Made by a program: the position numbers and the translations under genes. 10,237 nt of DNA. Source: UBA9630 sp037137555. Lineage in GTDB: Bacteria; Patescibacteriota; Minisyncoccia; Moranbacterales; UBA2206. Below are positions 1-6,192 of this stretch, piece by piece. The DNA lies in NCBI GenBank assembly GCA_037137555.1, contig JBAXKA010000035.1, positions 1-10,237 on the forward strand, read 5' to 3'. The first letter of the stretch is position 1, and each line of letters starts with the position of its first letter. The notes under the pieces are model-generated. The model did no database searches, was not told the DNA's origin, and saw only the letters and a program-made list of their open reading frames with translations.

Positions 1-47
1 TAGGGCTTTTTATGAAAAAGACAGCTTCAAGCTCATATGATGATTAG

Positions 48-77
48 ATTATACTTAGACAGTCTTGTCTAATACAA
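48..77 (-). promoter_or_regulatory. possible promoter with inverted repeat in its spacer
   Basis: On the minus strand a perfect TATAAT (48-53) lies 18 nt downstream of TTGTAT (72-77), a weak -35. The spacer is almost filled by an inverted repeat at 55-72, arms TTAGACA and TGTCTAA around a 4-nt loop. This would be a typical place for a repressor operator. Transcription would run off the left edge; the first ATG downstream opens a frame of only eight codons, so the target gene is not visible. The whole 1-133 stretch holds no supportable gene. The inverted repeat could instead be a short hairpin in the transcript downstream of the tRNA. Confidence 0.3.
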
Positions 78-133
78 TGAAATCGGTTTTAGCTTAAATG
101 TTGACTAAAAAATACTGTTTTTATTATTACTAG

Positions 134-205
134 TAGCCTCAAGGGGAATCGAACCCCTATTTCCAGGATGAGAACCTGATGTCCTAGCCGTTAGACGATG
201 AGGCC
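134..205 (-). tRNA. tRNA-Glu (anticodon CTC)
   Basis: The minus strand folds into a complete 72-nt cloverleaf. It has a 7-bp acceptor stem (GGCCTCA with TGAGGCT, first pair G-U), a D arm GTCT...GGAC, a 5-bp anticodon stem TCAGG/CCTGG around the loop TTCTCAT, a 4-nt variable region, and a T arm AGGGG-TTCGATT-CCCCT. The discriminator is A. The anticodon is CTC, which reads GAG (Glu). No CCA follows, so the 3' end must be added by CCA nucleotidyltransferase. The gene lies 35 nt downstream of the glycosyltransferase stop codon. Confidence 0.95.
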
Positions 206-221
206 GAAATGTTCAAAACCC

Positions 222-250
222 AGTCTATCAGATTAAATCACTATTGTCGA
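222..250 (-). promoter_or_regulatory. candidate promoter for tRNA-Glu
   Basis: TCGACA (245-250, five of six matches to the -35 consensus) is followed after exactly 17 nt by TAGACT (222-227, four of six). A TG sits in the extended -10 position (TGATAGACT). Predicted initiation is about 10 nt upstream of the mature tRNA 5' end. The -35 box overlaps the last codons of the upstream glycosyltransferase, so the tRNA could also be cut from that longer transcript. Confidence 0.4.
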
Positions 251-1881
251 ACTGACATAACATAAAAAATATATTTATTCTCATCAAACGCATACTTATC
301 TGTGATTAAGTTAGGACATTTTGAACGATATTGATCCCGAATCCATTGATCAGATTCTTGAAAAACAAGCTGAATATCTTCACAAGAAATATTATTTAAT
401 CCATCTGTCGGGCGATAAAATTGATAACTTTTAATTTTAGGATAAGCCATAAATTCTGTCGTTTTAAGGCTGGAAGTTTTTCCATTTTGATAGATCGCTG
501 TGTTGTAGGCTGTGATTATATAATTATTTTTATGTACATCAATTTTGTTAATTAAAGTTCCCATCAAATATAATTTCCTTTCAAATCCTCCGGCTGTTCG
601 CAAATCATTTGCCCAAAGTCCAAAATAAACATACACCTGGAAAAAACCACTGACCACAACCACCGCCACTAATCCTAACATCAAAGTTAAGGTTAAATTA
701 GTTCCTTTTGTTTGCAAGGCGACATCCTGAGAATCACGCATTTTACGATAAATTTTTAAAATATATTCCAAGGGAAAAACACAAAAAAGAAAAACCCCAG
801 GAATCACTCCGATAATACGCAAAGAATGTGGAATACCCTCAATACTTAAAATGCCCGGAATCAACATTACCCAAAAAATACTTTGGGCTAAAATAGCCGG
901 ATAAAATAATCCTGACGGTTTAAAATGAATTTTATTTTTAATATGCTTAAAAATATTTTCAACAATTTCTTTTAGACTAATAATAAAACCAAGCACAAAA
1001 AAAGCAACCCAGCCAGCTGGAATCAGTGGCTGATTATTATAATTATGTCGTGGATTACTGTCGCCATGCACAAAAAAAGCTTGCAAATGAATCCAGAGAC
1101 TTTTCGCTAACGCTTGACCCGTGGTTAATTTTGCAGAATTAAAAACAGAAACCGCCTGACTTCTGAACCAAAAATCATTTTGATGCGCATAAAAATAACC
1201 GAGAATTGGCAAAGCGCAAATAATACTTGCCGAAATAAAAACTAAAATAATTTTCCAGTTTCGAGCGAGCCACTTTTTTTCAAATAATGCGTAGCAAACA
1301 CCAAGAATAATAAAGATCAATGGGGCGACACGAAAAGCAATATAAGAATAAAAACCTAGCCCCAGAAAAATACCTGCCAGGGCAAAAGATAGATAAATTT
1401 TTTTCTTATTTAGACCACGCAAGAGAAAATAAATCGACCAAATGAGACAAAGTGGAACAAGGATTGCCCGAAATGCGGTGCGTGAAAAATCTAAATGCCA
1501 AAAAGAAAATGCCAACATAAATGTTCCCAGCAAAATTGAAAGGCGTGAAAGCTTCAGCTCGCGAAGCAAAAAATAAAAACCAATCAGCGTTAGCGAGCCC
1601 CAAAGTGCGTTAGCAATGCGCAAAGAAAAACTGCTAACACCAAACAGTTTAATAAAAATAGCGATCACATTAATATGCAAACCTTCTCGTCCAGTATTTT
1701 CCGGATAAAATAATTTATAATCCCCTGACTCCAACGCACCAATCGCATTGATGCCGTTGTAAGCTTCATCATATTGAATACCGGGAGGAACTGAACCTAA
1801 ATTCCAAAAACGCAAAAAAATTCCCGTGGCAAGAATTAAAACAGCCAAAAAATAAAATATTTTCGTGTTTTTTTTTAGCAT
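241..1881 (-). CDS. GT39/PMT-type membrane glycosyltransferase
   Basis: This 546-residue polytopic protein resembles the dolichyl/undecaprenyl-phosphate-sugar mannosyltransferase group (PMT_2/ArnT-like, GT39). Such enzymes move a sugar from a polyprenyl-phosphate donor to a protein or lipid on the outer face of the membrane. A hydrophobic segment at residues 9-27 is followed by the loop motif PPGIQYDEAYNG, in which Asp38-Glu39 are the expected catalytic acidic pair. A SLRIANALWGSLT stretch near residue 86 matches the conserved second-helix entry of the family. Roughly ten membrane helices follow, with a soluble C-terminal tail of about 110 residues. The ATG lies inside the 3' end of the Fic gene (ATGCTAA, 7-nt overlap), so translation is probably coupled to it. 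Donor and acceptor cannot be read from the sequence. Confidence 0.88.
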   Translation of the reverse strand: MLKKNTKIFYFLAVLILATGIFLRFWNLGSVPPGIQYDEAYNGINAIGALESGDYKLFYPENTGREGLHINVIAIFIKLFGVSSFSLRIANALWGSLTLIGFYFLLRELKLSRLSILLGTFMLAFSFWHLDFSRTAFRAILVPLCLIWSIYFLLRGLNKKKIYLSFALAGIFLGLGFYSYIAFRVAPLIFIILGVCYALFEKKWLARNWKIILVFISASIICALPILGYFYAHQNDFWFRSQAVSVFNSAKLTTGQALAKSLWIHLQAFFVHGDSNPRHNYNNQPLIPAGWVAFFVLGFIISLKEIVENIFKHIKNKIHFKPSGLFYPAILAQSIFWVMLIPGILSIEGIPHSLRIIGVIPGVFLFCVFPLEYILKIYRKMRDSQDVALQTKGTNLTLTLMLGLVAVVVVSGFFQVYVYFGLWANDLRTAGGFERKLYLMGTLINKIDVHKNNYIITAYNTAIYQNGKTSSLKTTEFMAYPKIKSYQFYRPTDGLNNISCEDIQLVFQESDQWIRDQYRSKCPNLITDKYAFDENKYIFYVMSVRQ

Positions 1882-2513
1882 AAAATTTTCCCTGAAGCTA
1901 ATTCTTTTACAGATTCTTCTATTGCTGTTTTGATTATTTTTTCTAACTCTGAATAATTATGATTATCTGCAAGTTGCAAAGCTTTGATATAATTATTTCT
2001 TCCCGAGGTTGTCTCAACTCTTAGCTCGATTGGTGGCAGATCGAGATTGAGTAAAATTACATTATTAAGCAGTCGACCAACACGACCATTATAATCTTGG
2101 AATGGATGAATCCAAGAAAATCTGTGATGTGCCCAAGCGATGAAAGAAACTAGTTCGTCTAAAAAATTTTCCTCTTCAATTTCTGGCAAATGTTTTATTC
2201 TGATTTGTAAATCCATGACAAATTCAATCATCAACTGTGGCACAAGATAAAAGTTTGGAGGAATATGTTTCGAAACCTTAACCTCAATATTTCGATATCT
2301 TCCTCCCATTTTCGGAAAAATCCAACCAAAACCAACATTGTGAATTTTTTTTATGAATTCAGTGGTTAATGGCAATTTATTTTTTTCCTTTTTCTGCAAA
2401 ACAAAATCCCACGCCTTTTTAATTCCTTCAATCTCTAGGGGAATTAATTTGGATCGCGGAATAATGCCAAAGATCGTTTCTTTATAGCTAGTTTCGCCTT
2501 TATGTTTTACCAT
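1875..2513 (-). CDS. Fic-domain protein (probable AMP transferase)
   Basis: This 212-residue protein carries the Fic signature at residues 136-147, HPFQDYNGRVGR. It includes catalytic His136, metal-binding Asp140, and phosphate-binding Arg144 and Arg147. The usual small residue after Asp140 (Gly/Ala) is Tyr141. Fic enzymes transfer AMP or other phosphate-containing groups from nucleotides to protein hydroxyls. Upstream features also fit the family: PLEIEGI near residues 25-31, IHNVGFGW near 57 and GGRYRN near 70, the last matching the usual G-x-[FY]-R segment. The PLEIEG stretch resembles the class II autoinhibitory helix [S/T]xxxE[G/N], but Pro25 replaces the Ser/Thr. A small gene with a possible inhibitor motif lies just upstream, and the 3' end overlaps the GT39 gene. 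It could be a toxin or a housekeeping modifier; the target is unknown. Confidence 0.92.
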   Translation of the reverse strand: MVKHKGETSYKETIFGIIPRSKLIPLEIEGIKKAWDFVLQKKEKNKLPLTTEFIKKIHNVGFGWIFPKMGGRYRNIEVKVSKHIPPNFYLVPQLMIEFVMDLQIRIKHLPEIEEENFLDELVSFIAWAHHRFSWIHPFQDYNGRVGRLLNNVILLNLDLPPIELRVETTSGRNNYIKALQLADNHNYSELEKIIKTAIEESVKELASGKILC

Positions 2514-2525
2514 TATATTTAAAGC

Positions 2526-2702
2526 TTAGGCTTTTTGTAAAACTTTTTCTACCATTTTTTGAGTCACCTCTGGATTCTCGCTTTTAGTTGTTCTATACAC
2601 CATCTTTTGAGCAAACATACCGAAATAGTCCCGCCGCATTTTGCTTTTCGCGGGGGATTCTTGAAAACTCTTTAAAATTTTGACTATTTGTTGTTTTGAC
2701 AT
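2526..2702 (-). CDS. small protein upstream of fic, possible Fic antitoxin
   Basis: A 58-residue basic, helical protein ends 12 nt before the fic start codon. The coordinates use the ATG at 2702. An in-frame TTG two codons earlier (2708) is an alternative; neither has a clear Shine-Dalgarno. Residues about 38-43 read TTKSEN, which fits [S/T]xxxE[G/N], the motif with which class I Fic antitoxins (VbhA/FicA type, about 60 residues, encoded directly upstream of fic) block ATP binding. A helix-forming segment PEVTQKMVEKVL follows, as expected for a small helical antitoxin. A promoter-like sequence precedes it. The motif is short and could arise by chance, so the antitoxin role is an inference; the reading frame itself is supported by position and spacing. 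Confidence 0.65.
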   Translation of the reverse strand: MSKQQIVKILKSFQESPAKSKMRRDYFGMFAQKMVYRTTKSENPEVTQKMVEKVLQKA

Positions 2703-2733
2703 ATCCAAAGATTAACATAATTATCTGGTTTTG

Positions 2734-2762
2734 TCTATAATATTTATACTCATTATAATCAA
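2734..2762 (-). promoter_or_regulatory. candidate promoter of the small-protein/fic/GT39 operon
   Basis: TTGATT (2757-2762) and TATAGA (2734-2739) are separated by exactly 17 nt on the minus strand, in the 55-nt gap after the smc stop codon. Initiation would be near 2727, giving a leader of about 25 nt before the ATG at 2702. Further TATA-like strings lie in the same AT-rich gap, so the exact boxes are uncertain. Confidence 0.4.
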
Positions 2763-2763
2763 C

Positions 2764-5085
2764 CTACCCAATTATTTTCCCGCCTTTCCCCACTTGATCA
2801 ATTTTCACTGAAAGTAATTTTGACATTCCGTCTTCTCCCATCGTAACGCCATAAAGCAAAGCGGCTTGACGCATTGTTTCACGATTATGCGTTATGATTA
2901 CAAATTGCGTTCTGTCAGAAAGTTCTTGAATAATTCGTCCAAAGCGTTTAGAATTAGCTTCGTCCAATGCTGCCTCCACTTCATCAAGAATAGAAAATGG
3001 CGGTGGATTATGGGCGATAATTGCAAATAACAATGCCAAGGATGTCAACGAGCGTTCTCCTCCGGAAAGCATTGAGAGATTACTGATTTTTTTGCCCGCC
3101 GGACAAGCGGTAATATCAATGCCAATTTCTGCTTGATCGTCATCTTCATCTTTGTCGGTTTGCGAATTTATTAAATCTTCATCGCCCTCAAGTGTTCGGC
3201 GTGTTTTTATTTTTACTTTTGTCAGATGCGCATCGCCACCGCCAAAAATAATGCGAAAATATTTAGAAAATTCTTTATTAATTTCATCGAAAGTCTCGTG
3301 AAATTTCTCATTGACTTTTTTCTCCATTTCTCTGATCACTTCACGCAAAGATACAAGTGCATTTTCCAGGTCTTGCGATTCAGTCGTCAAAAAATTAAAG
3401 CGTTTTTCGGTTTCGTCATATTCCGTCACAACCAAAGGATCAATTCCGCCAATTTGTTCCATTTGAAATTTCAATTTAGCAATTTCTCTTTCCAGTGAAA
3501 ATTGATCGACGACTTCAAGTGTTTTATTTAAAAGATCCGCTTCTATTTTTAATTCTTCCAAGATCCGTCCCCGCAAATCTTCTTCCCGCACTTCAATTTT
3601 TGCCAAAGAAATTTTAAACTCATTATATTTATCCTTGAAAGCATTTGTCTCATCTTGTTTTAAACGCAACTCTCGTTCAATTTGAAAAAATTGCTGTCGC
3701 TTATTGCGATCCAGTGCAATCTCCGCTTGAATCTCTCTGACAATTTTTTGCAAATCTTGTTCCAGCGTTTGCATTTCATTATGCACTTGCTCAACTCGCA
3801 CCTTAAGTTTAATAATTGCTTCCGAATCAACCGGAACAATTATTTCCACTGGTTTTGGGGCAACTTTTTTTTCTGGCATCGGACTATCTTTTTTGCCTCT
3901 TTCAATATCACCTCTTAACTCAGTTAATTTTTGTTGAATTTTGCGTGCCAATTCGCGCACAGCTTCCAGTGCCGAAAGATCATTGGCCACATTTAATTTT
4001 TGTACTAGGATTTCTTGATCGCGTCTAATTTCTTCCAAGTTGCCCTTGATATAGCTTAAATCCACGGGTTGACTTTGTATTTTAATCTCTTCAATGATGC
4101 GAATACTTTTTTGTTTTTCTTTTTCCAATTCAATGCGTCCTTCTGAAATAATCAATTCTCGTTCTAACTCATTTAGCTTACCGCGTTTTTCTCTTTGAAT
4201 TTTTTCTAATTCCACGAGCGTCTCATTTGTTTTTTCTTCTTTTGAACGCCGATTTACCTCATCCAAAAGCTTGTCCGCTTCTCTTTGAATATTATTCATC
4301 TTGGCACCCAGTGTATCTTTTTCTTCGTTTAAATTTATTTTGTCGGCATTAAATTTATTCCAGAGATAGGTATATAATTTAGTTTGTTTTTCTTTCAACT
4401 CTTTTGACACAACCTCACTTTGAGCAGCTTTTTCCGCTTGCCGTTTAAGCACTTTGAGATGTGGTCGGATTTCTTCAATCAATTCTCCCACGCGCACTAA
4501 ATTTATTTTAGTTGTTTCTAGTTTGCGTAATGATCGTTCTTTTTTTATTTGATATTGCTTCACTCCCGCCGCTTCTTCAATTACAAATCTTCTTTCCAGT
4601 GGCGTCGCATTAAGCACGGAATCCGCCATGCCTTGATTGATAATGGCATGACTTTCTTTTCCCACGCCTGCTTTGGCCAAAATATCCACAATATCTTGCA
4701 ATCGCACTTTCGAACCATTAACTAAATATTCACTTTCACCACTACGAAAAATTTTTCGCGAAATAGAAACTTCATCAAATTCCAAAGGCAATCGTTTTTC
4801 ACTATTATCAAAATAAAGTGTTACGAAGGCACTGCCCAATTTTGCTTTTTTTCCTGATCCGGCAAAAATTATATCTTCTGATTTTTTACTGCGTAGATTT
4901 TTCATTGATTGCTCCCCAATCACCCAACGCATCGCATCAGCAATATTGGATTTGCCCGATCCGTTAGGACCAACAATGGCAGTTATTCCACGAACGCCAT
5001 CATTATTGGCAGACACCGAAAAATCCAACACTGTTTTCGTGGCAAAAGATTTAAACCCATTAATTTCCAGTTTTTTGAGAAACAT
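2764..5085 (-). CDS. smc: short, apparently hingeless SMC-family ATPase
   Basis: Both ATPase half-domains of a chromosome-segregation SMC protein are present. Walker A is GPNGSGKS (residues 39-46), the Q-loop Gln is 151 (INQG), the signature is LSGGER (673-678), Walker B is FSILDE (697-702, catalytic Glu702), and the switch His is 733 in ITHNRETM. The C-terminal LYGVTM block is typical of bacterial SMC. The length is 773 residues, against roughly 1150-1200 in the family. Coiled coil runs over about 176-395 and 421-545. Between them, where the globular hinge is expected, there is only a proline-rich linker (five prolines in 402-418). An acidic insert (about 633-651) lies in the C-terminal head. 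ScpA/ScpB partners are not in the window. The start is the first ATG of the frame and begins the usual family N-terminus. A promoter overlaps the preceding gene end. Confidence 0.9.
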   Translation of the reverse strand: MFLKKLEINGFKSFATKTVLDFSVSANNDGVRGITAIVGPNGSGKSNIADAMRWVIGEQSMKNLRSKKSEDIIFAGSGKKAKLGSAFVTLYFDNSEKRLPLEFDEVSISRKIFRSGESEYLVNGSKVRLQDIVDILAKAGVGKESHAIINQGMADSVLNATPLERRFVIEEAAGVKQYQIKKERSLRKLETTKINLVRVGELIEEIRPHLKVLKRQAEKAAQSEVVSKELKEKQTKLYTYLWNKFNADKINLNEEKDTLGAKMNNIQREADKLLDEVNRRSKEEKTNETLVELEKIQREKRGKLNELERELIISEGRIELEKEKQKSIRIIEEIKIQSQPVDLSYIKGNLEEIRRDQEILVQKLNVANDLSALEAVRELARKIQQKLTELRGDIERGKKDSPMPEKKVAPKPVEIIVPVDSEAIIKLKVRVEQVHNEMQTLEQDLQKIVREIQAEIALDRNKRQQFFQIERELRLKQDETNAFKDKYNEFKISLAKIEVREEDLRGRILEELKIEADLLNKTLEVVDQFSLEREIAKLKFQMEQIGGIDPLVVTEYDETEKRFNFLTTESQDLENALVSLREVIREMEKKVNEKFHETFDEINKEFSKYFRIIFGGGDAHLTKVKIKTRRTLEGDEDLINSQTDKDEDDDQAEIGIDITACPAGKKISNLSMLSGGERSLTSLALLFAIIAHNPPPFSILDEVEAALDEANSKRFGRIIQELSDRTQFVIITHNRETMRQAALLYGVTMGEDGMSKLLSVKIDQVGKGGKIIG

Positions 5086-5086
5086 T

Positions 5087-5109
5087 AAAAATATTCTTGC
5101 TTATTTTTT
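5087..5109 (-). repeat. leader motif shared with the TA upstream region (copy 1)
   Basis: These 23 nt directly in front of the smc ATG match 8709-8731 at 22 of 23 positions. On the minus strand both read AAAAAATAA, then G or A, then CAAGAATATTTTT. Both copies lie downstream of a promoter with the same TGTGCTA extended -10. They may be a shared leader or regulatory element, or remnants of a duplicated promoter region. Confidence 0.55.
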
Positions 5110-5120
5110 AACTTGTTATC

Positions 5121-5149
5121 ATCTTAGCACATTCTATTATTGTTTCCAA
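5121..5149 (-). promoter_or_regulatory. smc promoter
   Basis: TTGGAA (5144-5149) is followed after exactly 17 nt by TAAGAT (5121-5126), with TGC directly before it (extended -10 TGCTAAGAT). The -35 overlaps the last codons and stop of the GT2 gene. The predicted leader before the smc ATG at 5085 is about 30 nt. This gives smc its own start point inside the radical SAM-GT2-smc gene run. Confidence 0.55.
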
Positions 5150-6174
5150 TTTTTTCGACTCATCTCTGCTTGACTAAAAATTCCCACGAATTTTCCCACT
5201 GCATAAACTATCAAAGTTACCCAGCAAGCCGGTAGATGGAAAAACCATGCCACATCCTTTTTTCGAGAATAACCAATCAAGGCTTGAATCATCAAGGGAA
5301 AAATTAATAGTGTATAAATTATAAATTTCAACAATCCCCATGACGAATCACCGCCAATTTCAAATTTGCTCCAATTAAAAACCCGCGATTTGTTTTTTTT
5401 ATGAAAAGTATAATCCTTGATTCTTCTTTGTTGTTTTTTAATAAATTTACCAAAGTTGGCTTCGCAAAAAGTATGAATAATTCCCACTTTGACTTTGGCG
5501 ATATAAATAAAACCTTTTTCTGTAATTTCTTTGGCAATTACATCAATATCAAAAAGATATTTTCCCGTATTGATCTTTTTTAGAAAATCAGTGCGAAAGA
5601 TTGTGCCATTCGCTCCGACTGTAGGAATGCCCGCTTTGGTCAATTTTATTTTCAAATAATCTGGCAACTCTGTTTCTTCATGTAGAACAGCTGTCCATTT
5701 TTGCGTTAAATAATTCCAGCGATCATAATTTCCCAGAAATAAACACACTGGATCATTCATGCCAATCAATGCACAATATCGTTCAATATAACCACCTGAC
5801 TTTCTCCATGTATATTTTAGCGGTTCGGATAATTTAATTTCCCCGTCGAGAAAAGGCCCAACCATTTTTCGCAACCACTGTTTATCTGGCAAAAAATTAT
5901 CTGAATCCAAAATCAAAACTAATTCGTTTTTAGCTTCTCGCAATGCCACCGCTTTTCCCGATTCTCCAGTCTTCAAGAAATTTTCAAAAACTTTTCCTCC
6001 ATATTTTTTCACAATTGTTCTCGTTGAATCAGTTGATCCGCCATCACCCACAAGTAATTCTATTTTATCTTTGGGATAATCTTGAGACGCTAAAAGAAAC
6101 AGACATTCTTCCAAAACATTTTCGGCATTAAGCGTCGCCATACAAACACTAATTGTCGGTAAATCATTTTCCAT
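5137..6174 (-). CDS. family 2 glycosyltransferase with C-terminal membrane segments
   Basis: This 345-residue protein has a GT-A fold glycosyltransferase domain at its N-terminus. ISVCMATLNA (residues 8-17) is the first beta strand of the nucleotide-binding fold. DGGSTDST (44-51) contains the donor-binding Asp. The metal-binding DxD is Asp90-Ser-Asp92 in LILDSDNF. An acceptor-side GANG (187-190) and a QQRRIKDY stretch (about 248-255) also fit GT2. Two hydrophobic segments, about 281-302 and 311-333, should anchor it to the membrane with the catalytic domain in the cytoplasm. The likely role is transfer of a nucleotide-sugar residue to a lipid-linked or surface glycan acceptor. The gene begins 18 nt after the radical SAM stop codon and appears to have its own leaderless start. 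Donor and acceptor are unknown. Confidence 0.92.
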   Translation of the reverse strand: MENDLPTISVCMATLNAENVLEECLFLLASQDYPKDKIELLVGDGGSTDSTRTIVKKYGGKVFENFLKTGESGKAVALREAKNELVLILDSDNFLPDKQWLRKMVGPFLDGEIKLSEPLKYTWRKSGGYIERYCALIGMNDPVCLFLGNYDRWNYLTQKWTAVLHEETELPDYLKIKLTKAGIPTVGANGTIFRTDFLKKINTGKYLFDIDVIAKEITEKGFIYIAKVKVGIIHTFCEANFGKFIKKQQRRIKDYTFHKKNKSRVFNWSKFEIGGDSSWGLLKFIIYTLLIFPLMIQALIGYSRKKDVAWFFHLPACWVTLIVYAVGKFVGIFSQAEMSRKNWKQ

Positions 6175-6180
6175 ATTACA

Positions 6181-6189
6181 ATTCTAGCA
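6181..6189 (-). promoter_or_regulatory. extended -10 for a leaderless GT2 transcript
   Basis: TGCTAGAAT on the minus strand (-10 hexamer 6181-6186) is followed by six nucleotides and then the GT2 ATG, so initiation would fall on or next to the start codon. No convincing -35 is seen. The spacing is identical to that of the stronger promoter at 8616-8644. Confidence 0.4.
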
Positions 6190-6192
6190 AAC

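Noticed and set aside
60..133. Rho-independent terminator after tRNA-Glu
   Set aside because: The downstream A/T runs can pair only through A-T tracts without a GC stem, so I do not call a terminator.
3226..4028. Plus-strand ORFs opposite smc
   Set aside because: Low-complexity translations rich in Phe, Leu and Asn, antisense to coiled-coil codons; no recognisable motif or start signal.
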